NCBI GenBank assembly: GCA_019009955.1
Contig: CM032230.1
Coordinates: 18,221,501-18,285,500 of the forward strand
From: Riptortus pedestris
Lineage: Eukaryota; Arthropoda; Insecta; Hemiptera; Alydidae
DNA length: 64,000 bases
Direction: 5' to 3'
In this document: positions 1 through 12,700 of the stretch, one piece after another
How the letters are laid out: the number at the start of each line of letters is the position of its first letter
Position numbering within the stretch: position 1 is the stretch's first letter
Translations under genes and position numbers: made by a program
Notes under the pieces: model-generated
Seen by the model: the letters and a program-made list of their open reading frames with translations, nothing else
Databases searched by the model: none
Told to the model about the DNA's origin: nothing

Positions 1-8
1 TACATAAA

Positions 9-169
9 GAAATAATTTTATTATTAACAAATGCCAACAACGGGTATTAACCTTAAACATTGGAACGGGTAAATGTCAAAATATTGTTCAAAGTAAAGCC
101 TTGCCAAAAATATACCATCACCATTCAGCCTCAAATGAATTCCCGAGCGACGCCGGGTATCTGAGCTAG
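9..169 (+). mobile_element. Helitron 3'-end fragment (copy a)
   Basis: The segment ends in a GC-rich stem (CCCG..CCGGG), then eight bases, then CTAG followed by T at 170. That is the classical Helitron 3' signature of a hairpin plus CTRR inserted before T. A second copy about 395 bp downstream shares about 170 bp of close similarity, including the same end. The sequence right after the end is a (TA)n tract. No Rep/helicase coding sequence is present, so this is a non-autonomous or truncated copy. Confidence 0.6.
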
Positions 170-186
170 TATATATATATATATAT

Positions 187-568
187 AAAATTGTAACCTC
201 TGTCTGTACATAAGGGCAAACCGAACTTAACCAAACTCGGTATGTTAATTAGCATTAATTCTTCCATGATTATAAGTTATATTAACATTTTTAGGTTCGA
301 ACGGGAGGGGTGTTATAAGGGTGGCCTGAAATAAAATTCACCATATTTATATGTATAAGAGACGGGAAATATAAAAATATCGAAGACTGTGAAGAATTAT
401 CGAACAAATAATTCTATTATTAGCAAATCACCGGCAACGACGGGTATCAATCCTAAACACTGGGACGGGTAAATGTCAAAATATTGTGCAATGTAAAGCC
501 TTGCCAAAAAATACCATCTCCAATCAGCCTCAAATGAATTCCCGGGCGAAGCCGGATATCTGAGCTAG
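187..568 (+). mobile_element. Non-autonomous Helitron (copy b)
   Basis: This is the second copy of the family at 9-169. The shared part runs from about 403 to the terminal CTAG at 565-568, preceded by a CCGG-GCGAAG-CCGG hairpin and followed by T. The 5' boundary near 187 is a guess, based on a TC-starting sequence just after the first copy's (TA)n tract. Its 3' end abuts the (AT)n core of the reversed H1 element that follows. Confidence 0.5.
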
Positions 569-570
569 TA

Positions 571-578
571 TATCTATA

Positions 579-625
<47 letters not shown>

Positions 626-1182
626 CTGTTACCGCTCTAGCGGTCGCAATTTTTGTTTTATCGTTACCAAACTCGATATTTAGTCGTTTTATGTAAAAAG
701 AAAGATCAACTTCGTTAACAGATGAAATCGGACCAGTGGGAGGGGGGGGGGGGGTTTAGAAGGGAGGATTTTCGAAAATTCGAAATATCTCCGTTACTAT
801 ACGTCGGACCGAAAAAATGAGCAGAATCAATCTTATTGCAAATTAAATTTACTATAAATATTGTTATATACATTTTTTTCTCTATCTTGAATATTAACCG
901 AGATATTTGCATTTGTATTCTGCTTCTGGTCACCAGTAGGCTATGTTCGGACTGTCCGCCGAGAGCTCTGGCGGCCGTTTCCATAACTATTCGTCCCTCG
1001 TGAATAGGTTTAGAGGTTAGGTTAACTGTTTTTTGGGGCTAGAAACTACTGGGTTATTACGCCCTAAATAATGTTTTAGGTTTAGAGGTTTCTTACTACT
1101 ACAGTTGTTATTAGGCCGATTTCTCTATTGTAAAACTTCACGTGGGAAATCTGCTTAGTTTACGCAGCCCCTGCGTGACGGA
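571..1182 (-). mobile_element. H1 element (Helentron/HINE-like), 5' half, reversed
   Basis: Read on the minus strand it begins TCCGTCACGCAGGGG at 1182 and continues through the conserved GCAGATTTCCCACGTG. It then runs through a central block and the GACCGCTAGAGCGGTAAC motif into an (AT)n tract at about 571-620. The 3' half with the terminal palindrome is missing, and a Helitron 3' end lies in its place. Poly-G/C runs near 740-755 are part of the element. The reading frame across 715-984 is only element sequence and not a gene. Confidence 0.65.
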
Positions 1183-1189
1183 CTTTTTT

Positions 1190-1345
1190 TTCTGCAGGAA
1201 GACTGAACTGAAATTGTTCAGCTTCTTACACTTTAAACATGTTTTTCCATAAGCTGGACAGTTGGTAGCGCCTCTAATAAGCTGGCCGCCACAAAACCGG
1301 CAAAGTAACCTTGCTTTAGCCTTAATTGCAAAATTCGAGTCATGT
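1190..1345 (-). pseudogene. Retrotransposon gag zinc-knuckle remnant
   Basis: The minus strand encodes LLCRFCGG, then NCPAYGKTCLKCKKLNNF. This is the double Cys-knuckle pattern of LTR-retrotransposon Gag (CX2C ... C ... CPAYGK.C..CKK.NHF). The histidine of the first knuckle is replaced and the final Cys is Phe, so it is decayed. Only about 50 codons survive, wedged between two reversed H1 copies. The family (Ty3/gypsy or BEL) cannot be told from this piece. Confidence 0.55.
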
Positions 1346-1351
1346 ACAGTT

Positions 1352-2158
1352 TTAGCAGATTTCCCTTAAGGGAAATCAGCTATTGAGGTCGTACTCATGA
1401 CGCGATTTTCGAAAAATTTCTTCAAATGTCCATCAATCCTACCCAGGAGATGACGAAAATGAGGTCCGTTCAAAACTATATATATATATGTCTGTTAACG
1501 CTCTAGCGGTCGCAATTTTTGTTTGATCGTCACCAAACTCGGTATTTAATCGTTTTATGTAGAAAGAAAGGTCGAGTTCGTTAATGGCTGAAATCGCACC
1601 AGTGAGATGGGGGGTTTAAAGGTGGGGGATTTTCAAAAATTCGAAATATCTCCGTTATTATGCATCGGATCGAAAAATTGTCTAGAACCAATCTTATTGC
1701 AAATTAAATTTACTATAAATATTGTTATATTCATTTATTCTCTATCTTGATTACTAACCGAGATATTTGCATTTTTATGAAGTCTGTGGTCGGGTATAGT
1801 TTGGATTACTTTGGCTGTTTTCGTAACCACTTGGCTCAGGTGGAAGCTTCTTCTAACCTTACCTGTCGTTTCTAACCTTAACTTAACTTCATTAATTTGT
1901 GTGATTTATGCAAATACGGTCTTTTCATCCGCCTCCCCCCCCCCCTTCTTTAGTTCTTGTACTACTAAAATTTGAGTTATTAAAATATAAATTATTTTTA
2001 CAATTCAGAAGCCGTTTCAGTTGGGAATTTATTTTAATTAACTCTTATTACCGTTTGTATTTATTCATGGTGGGCTTGTGTTACTAGTATGCAGATTTCT
2101 CTATTGTAAAACTTCACATGGGAAATCTGCTTAGTTTACTCAGCCCCTGCGTGACGGA
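1352..2158 (-). mobile_element. H1 element, complete, reversed
   Basis: Both ends are present. The 3' end (CTAA plus a GATTTCCCTTAAGGGAAATC-type palindrome, here with one change) is at 1352-1380 and the TCCGTCACGCAGG 5' end is at 2158. The internal (AT)n is short, at about 1480-1489. Order on the minus strand: 5' end, subterminal GCAGATTTCCC, central block, CGCTAGAGCG motif, (AT)n, the 'gacctcatt..cgtcatctcctgg' block, terminal palindrome. Confidence 0.7.
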
Positions 2159-2164
2159 CTTTTA

Positions 2165-2640
2165 TTTAGTTATATGAGTTCCGGTACGCTGATTCACTCA
2201 GTAACGAAGTGGGCACAAAACAGCAAACAGAAAAAAACAATAACGAAGAAAGAGAAAAAGAGTGAACTCTACAATACAGCGATGCTGAAACGGTTCATTG
2301 GCATATCAGTCTTATATGTTCGAATGGATATTTGTATGGAAACATCAGGATAGTGAAAATATAAGTATAGAAGGGAGAGAAAAAAAAACGAAAACCAACA
2401 AAAAAAAAAAGAATAAATAGATAAAAAATAATATTAAAGTGTAAACACCCTGCTGATGTAGAAGATTTTTTTTTATTTATTTATTTGGAGCTTCGCAGCT
2501 GTGGCGATGTTGCTCAAAAAAAAAAAGAACTGAATAAAATTAAAAAACGAAACGAAACAAAATTAATTGAAGAGCAGTGTGTAGAAATTGTAGACTATAG
2601 TGTGCTGTATATATTAATGGTTTTTAGATGTTTAATGTCT
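2165..2640. other. No gene seen; A-rich low-complexity stretch
   Basis: The stretch contains A-rich low-complexity DNA. At 2468-2520 there is a short repeat, GGAGCTTCGCAGCTGTGGCG, followed by an A-rich run. The same combination recurs at 22600-22700. No splice-site-bounded coding sequence is evident. Confidence 0.5.
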
Positions 2641-3025
2641 GAGTATATTTAATTACTGTTATCGGTCAAAAGTTCCTGTAAGTCATGTGGAATGTCTACA
2701 TTATCTCAGTCATGTTTGTATGTCAGGGTAACCATAAAAGAGTAATGTGTGTGTTATTAGAGTTTAATCAGTGACATTTTTCAGCAATTTTGACCGCCAA
2801 AGGATTTGCCGAATAAATGTTGTGGACTGTATATAGTGAGCTTAATGAATCAGTGCACAGTATAATTTCATTTTGGCAGCTTTGAATTCTACACAAGGCT
2901 AATCGGATGGTCTGCAGCTCAGCTGAATACAGGCGTCAATTTTAGCTGGAAATTATTGGAGCCAACTATCGCAGCAGAGCCTGTACCATTTACTATCTTT
3001 GAGCCATCAGTATAAGCAAAAACAC
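2640..3025 (-). pseudogene. LINE RNase H domain remnant
   Basis: The minus strand reads AYTDGSKIVNGTGSAAIVG, then PVFS, a stop, ILCTDSLSSLYTVHNI and HITLLWLP. These are the successive catalytic blocks (TDGSK, TDS, WxPxH region) of the RNase H domain of R1/Jockey/I-type non-LTR retrotransposons. Stops interrupt the frame, so it is a dead fragment. No reverse transcriptase is attached. Confidence 0.6.
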
Positions 3026-3341
3026 TATTACCTTACCCCTTTAAACCTAACCTGAAATAGACACTGCTCACGTGCTGTGAAGTTGTATTCCATCCTCCGT
3101 AACTGATTTCATGAATGGAAATCAGCTATAAAAAGGGGGGAAATCGAAACCACTATTTAAACACATGTAGTAGTAAGAGGAGGTGAAAAGACCTCAGTTG
3201 TACGAGCTCTATTGTCAAGACCAACTGAAGGGAAGGCAATTCCATGACGATGATAAAGACACGGTTATAGGCATTGTAAACCGACAAAACCACTAAAGGG
3301 CGTACGTGACTCCATCCATCCAGACTAAGTCTCGCTAATAT

Positions 3342-3588
3342 CAACAGATTCTCTCATCCTATTCCTCTTCACATCGTTCTCTGCCTTTATCTCCTTACCC
3401 ATATACTACATCTACATAGTTCCGTGTAGTAGCTCATATGTATACCTGTCCCCTTCCATCCCCAATACAGCCACTCCCTTCACAGATTCCCTCACCCTAT
3501 TCCTCTTCAAATTGTTCTCTGCCTTTATCTCCTTACCCATATACTACATCTACATAGTTCCATGTAGTAGCTAATATCTATGTAGGTA
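3342..3588. repeat. Tandem duplication, 138-bp unit
   Basis: Two adjacent copies share CTATTCCTCTTCA, then TCTCTGCCTTTATCTCCTTA and the following ACTACATCTACATAGTTCC, spaced 138 bp apart. The first copy starts near 3342 and the second near 3480. Confidence 0.75.
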
Positions 3589-3960
3589 TGCAGACACACC
3601 TACCTCATGTCATATTGAAATGTGATGATTACATGTATAGTACCTAGGATAAGGGTTGACAAGGATATGTAGTGGAATAGGGACAGGTAATTTGCTCCTG
3701 GAATGAGACTGTACGGAGGGAGCGATGAATGCAGATACACCTACCTCATATCATATTGAAATGTGATGATTGTATGTATAGTACCTAGGATAAGGGTTGA
3801 CAAGGATATGTAGTGGAATAGGGATAGGTAATTTGCTCCTGGAATGAGACTGTACGGGGGGAGAGATGTATGCAGATACACCTACCTCATATCATATTGA
3901 AATGTGAGGATTACATGTATAGTACCTAGGATAAGGGTTGAGTGCGATATGTAGTGGGAT
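3589..3960. repeat. Tandem repeat, 141-142-bp unit, about 2.6 copies
   Basis: Units beginning CACCTACCTCAT start near 3589, 3731 and 3872. Each carries GTATAGTACCTAGGATAAGG, and the first two carry GGAATGAGACTGTACGG. The third copy is truncated. The array is about 0.5 kb upstream of the Osiris-family promoter. Confidence 0.8.
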
Positions 3961-4419
3961 TATAAATTGTGTTGAGAGTCCATGTACGGTATTCACTCTC
4001 GCCTGAATAGGCCTCAAGCATTTATCAGATTCCAGAATTTAATTACCTTCATGAGTCTTTAGGCGTCTTGCGGTATTCGTGACCCTTTCTTCTTCTAATA
4101 ACACTAATATGTAAGTCTACCAGTTTTAAAATATTTTGGAAACTGTTCTGTTATTTTATTAGTCAATGGTTATTTGTTCATTTGGGTCCATACTATCAAG
4201 ATCTCTCCCCTGGGACTTGATGTTGGATGCTGTAATGCCGTCCACTTTCTTCTCTGCTTGTATGGACTTTATCTCTTCCCTTTGTGGTTGAGTAGGTTGG
4301 GCTTGTTGTTGTCGGGGGTTGGAGTTGGAAGGAGAGGGTTGATATCGATGGAGGAGGGGTTGGAGGGGCGGTTATAGTGATAACGAGAGGGGAGGGGCTC
4401 TGCTCCTTCGGCCCAGCTT

Positions 4420-4453
4420 TATATAAATCCTGCAGCCAGGAGTGGGGCTCAGT
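4420..4453 (+). promoter_or_regulatory. TATA box plus arthropod initiator
   Basis: TATATAAAT lies at 4420-4428. The arthropod initiator TCAGT lies at 4449-4453, with its A at 4451, about 29 bases from TATAAA. That is the canonical spacing. A signal-peptide ATG in insect Kozak context (CACAATG) follows 24 bases later. This is a focused core promoter of the kind typical of tightly regulated genes. Confidence 0.75.
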
Positions 4454-4474
4454 AGACCCGCTGCAATCCTCACA

Positions 4475-4570
4475 ATGATTCTGTGCAATTGGTCCTATTT
4501 TTTCGTCCTAGTTTCCCTCCCTCAGGCCCTTTTTTCCCTCATCATCTCCGAGGAGTCCCACATTAAACAG
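4475..4570 (+). CDS. Osiris-family exon 1 (signal peptide)
   Basis: The exon encodes MILCNWSYFFVLVSLPQ... then SEESHIKQ: 32 codons with a hydrophobic core at about residues 8-24, typical of a signal peptide. It ends on a complete codon at a GTTTGA donor. The TATA/Inr core and CACAATG context upstream support the start. The link to exon 2 spans a large intron and rests on phase and on the missing N-terminus of exon 2. Confidence 0.72.
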
Positions 4571-5349
4571 GTTTGACATATATTTTATTTGTTATTTGGA
4601 TGCAATAATCTCTTCTTTACGTTCCAAATTTGCAGAATAATACTTACTTGGTTGACATTATTTAACCACTGGTTTTAAATGGCGTAGAGGATAGTTTGGT
4701 ATGGTGCCGAAAGATGTGAGCACCGTAGGGGTGAGATTGTTACTCTCATCTAACAATATTGCTCTGAATAAGGATAGGTAACGTCTCCATAACTCTAAGC
4801 ACATGAAAATACGCTCATTTTGTTACTGATTGAGTATTCTGTTGCCGATAACCAACTGTCCTCTACCTCACAACATTACTCAATTCTTTGAATACTGATT
4901 CCAATATTAATTTTTAAATTCTTCTTATCCTGGACCCAATATTTGTATATGTTCTTCATAGTTTCATGGCAAGGGTCACCAATAAAAACATTTTTTTCGC
5001 ACAATGTTTATTCATACTGCCCTACATCTTTCGTAGCTTACATACGACCTCTTCCATGGCTATCCATTTCTGAAGTGCTCTTGAAATCGTTGATACTCCG
5101 ACCTCCCCAGTGAGGAAAGGACAGTTGCAACGAACGTCAGCACGAGCAGAAAGAGTACTTCATAAATGGATAGCCCTTGAAGAAGTGGTATGTAAACCAC
5201 GTAACATCACGGCAGATGGAATAAAGTTTGCACGAGAAAACTTTTTTATAGGTGACCCTTGCCATGGAACTATGAAGAAAAGCTTAACTATGTGATCTGA
5301 ATTTCAATCTGAAAAGAATTTACTCTCTTCAGAAGGTTTTTATATTTTA

Positions 5350-5416
<67 letters not shown>

Positions 5417-6638
5417 TATTACTGACTTCCTCCGGCTTCCTGCTCCAGCGGTCTTCAAGTTCATTGGGATGCGAATCCTCGGAAATTCTTCGGTTGCCTT
5501 CATCAGGTTACTCATCTCTACTGCTAAAGCAGAAAGCAGGAGCAAGTTAGAAGAAACGTTAGCCAGCGAGAAATTCTATTCGTATAATATGAATTTTCTA
5601 ATTCTCCTCCGCTAACCCCCCCCCCCTACCTCACCCTTTTCTCGTGGTTTCAGCCATCGACTAATATGATTTTTAGTGTTGAATAAAATTGTATGGAGTA
5701 GATCAAATAAACATTTTCGAGTTAACAACATGAAATCTTAAATGATGCCACCCTATAGCGTAATTGCATGTATGTACATCACACATTCAAAATTCAATGA
5801 AAACAATATTTGGTGTTTAAGCTTCCAATAAAGTGGTTCATGAGTAGGTTTGGGCGTACGCTGAAGGCTGAAAAGTAAAAAATACAAATATATAATAATG
5901 ATAACTAATAATAATGATGACTAATAATAATGATAGAGATAATATGTATATAACAACGTTTATATACAATTAAAATTGTAATTTCGATCGGACGTATAAC
6001 AACGGAAATATTTCGGAATTACGAAAATCGCCCTATAAACCCTCCCGGTCAAATTATTAAGATGGGTCAATGTTATCGTTATTACGCTGGCCAAGTCGGC
6101 GTTTGTCTTAATACAATTGGTAAGCCAAGAATTGAGGGTTCGATCCCCTCCTGGGCAACCTATTACCCAGGATATAATAATGTCCTAACTATATTTAGTG
6201 ACGAACTAATTAAGTAAAATCAGTAGTCCCACCAGTAGATGACCCATCCTGATAAACTTCAGTAGCATAAAGTGGGAGTTAATAAACTACATTTAACATT
6301 ATATTGTCATCAAATGAATTATGTTATTGTTGAAGGAGAACCGGGGAATGTCTATTGACGAATTTATTATCATTCATGGGTTGAAATAAATCTAGTTTCT
6401 CTTCAAAATATTACGACTGCATCATTTTTCGAGACAAAAATATTATTAAATTCTTTGAGATTCTGCTGTAACACCATAGATGCACTGAAATAACTAATTA
6501 ACTGTATTGAAATAAAAATGGTTTCAGCGGGAATAAAAAAACTTAAGGTTATTCCGTAAGTAAGTCTTACTCCTATTAATTTTAGGGGAGCATAATACAG
6601 CCCATATTAACAAAATTCATTTCCTAAATAAATGTACA

Positions 6639-6705
<67 letters not shown>

Positions 6706-9700
6706 CAAATAAAAAATATATTAACTAATGTGTGATTTCACGTCCAAGTAAAAGCATTTGCTTTGATACAAATTCGAATTTTCGTAGACTATTTTGTACT
6801 TTGTACAGATGTACTATAATACGTACTTATATAAATCGTCCTAGCATCAGTGATTGAGTAACGAACGGGCATACAGACATACAAGATGGCAGAATTTTGA
6901 TGGCATTGTTCTTAGAATGCAATATTTTTGTTCAAGCAATACCTCCTGTCTTTACATTGTTTCTGATAAATCAATATTTACAAAGATATTAAAGAAGGAA
7001 GTCTCACTTCTAAGTAAAGTCACATTCCTGTTTGTGGGGATAAAGTAAAATTCACCCTTAAATAAAATGTTTACAATATTCACATCCTATCATAATATTA
7101 TAATTCTGTAGAGACAATCTCGTGCAAAGAAAATTCTTTTTGGCAACCAGGTATCGTAAGTCAAAATTTGAAATTTATAAATTTAAATATGGTTTTCAGG
7201 CTCAGGTTAGTAGTGTGAATTAAGGCATTGGCCTTAATCTCACATGGTAAACCTAGAGTGGAGAGTACGATTCCCACCTGGGCAAGTAACGAACTCAATA
7301 AATAAAATCCAAACCCCGACCCGGCTAGAAAAGGGTGGTAATCTGTAGATAACTCGTCCCAATTAGCCATGGTAGCAAAACGTCTGTCACGCGAGGCTCT
7401 GTTTCCCATGTGCGCCGCGTATTTGCATTATGTCAAAAAACACATTTCCCCTCCTCAAGGGTAATCTGCTAAATGTGGGCGTAAATTAATAACATCAAAT
7501 AACGTTTTTAGACCGAAAACTGTATTCTAAAAACAATTTGTTCTGTTTATATTTCCGATAAACTAATATTTATGAATATATTGAAAACTTTGAGTTTTGA
7601 TACCTAAGTAAGCCCACACTCCTGAGAATGATCGTAAAGTTCACAATATACACACATATATTCTTATACATTCCTGAAACAGAATATGTTCTCTATATTT
7701 TTCCCGACCCCCTTCCAGTTAAATATTCGAATTCCCTATAAACTGTGTTGTTCCTTGGGATGATTGACCAACAAATATAAAAGTTCATAGAAATATTCGT
7801 TACCATTTTTGAGTGATTGAGTAACATACGGGTTGACAGACAGATAGGATTTTTAATTTTATGTCATTGTTCTTAGAATGTTCTGAAACGTGAAAAAAAA
7901 ATTATTCCCGCCGAATTTAAATAGAAAATCAGGCAAATTTTAGAGTTTTATTTATTTAGATATACATATTTATTTACCGTCAGTAACGGATAGAAATACA
8001 AATGATTTCCATTCTAAATGAATTACTGTTTCATGAGAGTGGTTTGCTAGAATTGTGAAATTTTTTGTATATGTATCCCGGATATGAATATTGCAAAAAT
8101 GGGCTATTTTTTTCCTTTATAAAAGTGGGAGTTTTGAACGTTAAAACTACTTTCGCCAATACCTTTAATAATATTGAAAAATGTAAAGAACATATGCTAT
8201 ATTATTATCTGCTTCTTCGATCTTAGGGAAATTATATTTATAAGGAAAACCATTTTAGTTGTTTTTTCACTTCACACTTCTATGGAAGTTGAACAGAATG
8301 TCTCACAGGAATTTTATCTGATTTTACTGCGATTACTAAATAGATGCAACCGTTATATTTTGAAACTATATTTGAACCAATGAACAACCTCATTCATAAC
8401 TCTATGCAATTGCAGCAGAGTTTTATCGTATTTTTTCTCGGAATCCTAGTATGCTTTAATCATTACATTGTGAAGACAAATTAGATTTATCTTAACACAT
8501 GCAGGAAAGTAAAATCGTCAATAATTAATTAAAAGCCATTCCTTGCTTCAGTGTATTACTGTTTATTTACGTCCACTTTATCTTACAATGACCAATTCGG
8601 GACGATTTATTTACAGGTTACCACCCTATTATAACCAGGGTGGTTCTAAGGATTTCATTTAATGAGACCGTCACTAATAAATTGCTATTGTCCAGGCGGG
8701 AATCGAACTCGCCCCTCCAAGTTTTTGAATAAGAGACTAATGCCTTAACTCCATGGCTAATCCTGAGATCCCTTAGCCATGCTTCACGGTAAACACAATA
8801 ATTTGTCTGCAACTTGATAACAATTATATTTAATTCTAACGTTAATGCAATCTTTATATTTTGACAGGAAACCATTACTATCTCAATTCATTTACGAATC
8901 ACAGCTAGTCTAAACATAAATTCTCTTAATTGTTACTTATTAGCCAAAGAGTATTACAACTGAAACTCACTTTCCATACATGTTTTAGGACATTTATAAC
9001 GTAAAGAATATGACTGGATGATTTTTTGCTTTGTTCATCTGATTTCATTCATTAGAAGGAGAAATGAGTTTTATTTAAACCCGCCAACAGGGTTAAGATA
9101 GCTTTTATATATATATATATATATAAATCTACCAATATGCTACTCCCATTTTGTGAGTACACGTTTAGGTAGCCTCCTAATCAGCCCACCAGGATATTTA
9201 GATAAAAAATAATCTATTTAAACGTTTTGTTTTAAGGAATTTAATTACTACTTTATTTCACGGGACAGCTACTTTTTCGGGAGTACTCTTCTTGTCACAA
9301 ACAGCAATCCGTCAAAATTCCAATTTTGAACTTCGTATTTGTTCGTAAATCTTCTTTTTCTGTTGATCAACTTCAATTGATTGAGATATTCCTGTTTCAA
9401 ACCTTACTGTAGGATCTAGTATGTGACCTGGTTTGCCTTTCTTAGTCATTATTATGATATCGGCGCGTCTCTGAGAGCCCTGTTCTGATAAACAACTAAC
9501 TTCTTGAAATATATCCCAGTCGGGGTGATATTTTTTGACGAGGGTTGCATTTCAGAGCAGACTTGGTGATGCTTCCATTGGCAAGAACCTAGTACATGAG
9601 GCAGGGTTTCGTACTCACTGCAAGTCGTACTTCTGCAGCGGGATGTTCCTAGATTCCTTCCTGGGATGAAGCGTACTTGCACTAAATGCACCTTCATCTT

Positions 9701-12700
9701 TACGGTAGTGTCCCATTCGGAAAAGGACAAGCCTTTTTTGTTATACATCCAGTAATTACTTGCCTTCCATTCACTGAATGTTTCAACTCCTTTTCCTTTT
9801 GCAGGGAGAGATTATCATTCCATATTTGTCTTTAGATGTCGAGCATTGTAGGCTTTTTTCTTTAACTGCTGTCCGATTCAAACTTCCTAAACATTTGATT
9901 ATTTCTCCGATAAAATCTCTGAACATATATGTTGCCATCATTTTGAAGCATTATGCACATATTTATGTGTTGTAAGAATGCTTCCCCCTGAGCTTTGAAG
10001 GGAGCACCGGGGGAAGAACTTTCAATAGCCCTAAACCTCTAACATTTCTTGCGGAGGAAATGTTACTGGATACTGTGTAGTTAGTAGTATCTCGTTTTCG
10101 ACTCATCCTGTTTAGGATCGGTGGACATTTGAAGACATTTTCGAAAATCGCACTACGAGTATGACCTCAATAACTGATATCAAATGATGGATTGAATGAC
10201 TCTACAGTTACTGTACGTGCTACAGGGCATTGCGGAAACAAGGATATCGTTTTTGGACCTACAGTGAGGGAGAGCATTGTACATTGTAGAAAGTAAGTAT
10301 TGTAGGTAGTTCTGGTCTTTATTGTTAGAAGAATAAGAAATCTTTACTTAGTGTTAAATGCGGCGACGCGTGACTTGACAGCTTCCATGCTTGGTCGATC
10401 CCTCCACTGACCAGTTTCACAAATAACTGCCGATATCCCCTTCACTAAAAGAGTTTACAACTCATCCTTTTTTCTCTAGTCGAGGGAAAATATACCAATT
10501 AATAGAAAAGCGGAGAAAGTAGAACATTCCTCTGCTAAAGGAAAAGCCTAAAGGAAAACTGGTCACGACAATTTTCTGCCAATTATCAAATTATCTTTGG
10601 CTGATACATTAGTTTTCGTTTTTAATACCACTTCTCATTTTTTGTTAAAACTTTCCAAATTTCATACTTGAATTTGAACTTCGCGACGCCTGTTAGTTTC
10701 AACTGTTGTGTTCTTTCAGACGCTGCTCTCTTCCTTTTAACTGAACCCACCCAAATCCAAAAGGCGTCTTCTAAATAGCATTTTATATGCCTCCCTCTTC
10801 CTCTTTGTCCAGGGGCCTTACCTTCAAATAAATTTGTAATGAAATATCGAAGAAGTTTCACCCACCTTTTTTCCACGGCCTTCATAAAACTTTTACTTTA
10901 ACTTACGTCATTTAGAATTCCACGTTGATTTTTTTTTTGAATCTAACTGTTCTAGAATTCTACGACAGGTCCAAATTTTCCTTGCTTCCAGTCTATTATA
11001 TTTCCTTTTAAGAATCCAACTTTCTCTTCCGTAAAGCAGCACATTTGAAACGAAAGACGGCGTATATTTTTTTTGGTATCCATGCTTATATGCTTTTAGT
11101 TAAAATACTTCTTTTCCTTTTTAAGGCTATTCTTCTATCGACTTCACCTCTAATATCATTGTCCTCAGTGACGATGCTGCCTAGATAACAAATCTCCTTC
11201 ACTTTTTAAGTATAATATTTCCAATTACAATTTTTATATTTCCTTGACTTTCTTTCTTCTCTACAGCCAAAACTTTTGTTTTATGTGCATGAGTCTAAAC
11301 TGATCTAAGGCGTCCTTTAGGACTTGCAGCATTCTATTCATCCCTACTTCGGACTTTACCACCAATGCAATGCCATCTGCAAATCTGATACAATGAATGG
11401 ATCTCCCGTCAATCTGTATTCCTTCGGTTGTTTCTTTCATTATCATTATTGCCTGTTTGATGGACATATTGAAAGATCATGGTGACACAGACCCTTGTCT
11501 TAGACCTTTCTTAATTGTAGCTTCCCTTTCATATTCATTGACAATGATTTGGTAAATATTCCAAATCAACTTTCTTTCATTCCAATCTATTCCTATTATA
11601 CGAATGCAGCCAAGCATCAGTTTCCAGTTGACTGTATCTAAAGCTTTTTCGAAATCTACAAATGTAATTACCGTTTTTTTTTTTTTAATTCTTGTCTCTC
11701 CTCTCCGGGATAACTCCCTGTGCTAGAATACCTTCTCTTGTTACTCTTTTGGATCGAAATCCAAATTGTTCTCGTCGGCGTAGCGATCCCTTAGCATATT
11801 TTTAATTATGCATAACAATATTTTGAGGCATGCGAAAGAAGAGAAATAGTTCTGTAATTACTGTAAATCATTGTACTACCTTTTATAGGTATCATGATTG
11901 TTAGGTATCATTGATTGCTAAACTCGGCGGGAATATTTCCATTGTCATAACAATTTGTGATTGCATTAAGCAACACTTCTTCATTTCACCATCAAAGTTC
12001 TTCAGCAGTTCAGCTTGTATTTATCACCCCCAGTTGCCTTTTTATATTTCAAACTCTCGAGTGCGTGATTGAATTCTTCCATCAAAATGGGAGGGCCTAA
12101 GTTATATTCATCTACCTTTGATAATTCCTCTAGTACTTCGTCGTCAGTAGTAACAGAATTACCGTGAACTTCTTCTATATATTCTCTCCAACGGTAACCA
12201 AAAATATTTAGCCATTTTTGTATTGTTAGATCTACATTTTGGCTTGAACTGCCAGGATTTGATTTTACTTTATGCTTTATCTGTCCTTCCCAGTTTGATG
12301 TCTTCATCAACTCCCATTTCCCTTTTCTTTTATGCATTTGTCTATAAAGGATTTGTAATTTGTGACATCATTTGCGTCTTTGCATTTATTCTTTTGACTT
12401 TCCAGTTCAAGAATGTCAACCATAATCCATGGTTTTCTGAGAATTAGCTTCTTTTTACCTTATAAGATTTCGTCTATAGCGTGCGTTAATCCTGTTTATA
12501 TGCTCTCCCAGTCGTTAGAACCCCCCCCTCCATATTTTCTTCTGCTTTCCTTGAAACACATGTTGAACTTCTTCATATTTTAATGACCCTAGATTCCATT
12601 TTTTAGTATATAATTTATTATATTTTTTTAACCTGATTCTGCATTTAGCCATCACTAATTGATGTTCACTGTCTACTTCTACTACTGAATAACTTGTTTG

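Noticed and set aside
5288..5615. Ile-Tyr repeat proteins
   Set aside because: Translation of an (AT)n microsatellite.
10622..12337. Host genes on the minus strand at 10.6-12.3 kb
   Set aside because: The fragments are successive domains of one broken LINE (endonuclease, RT with FADG, tail).
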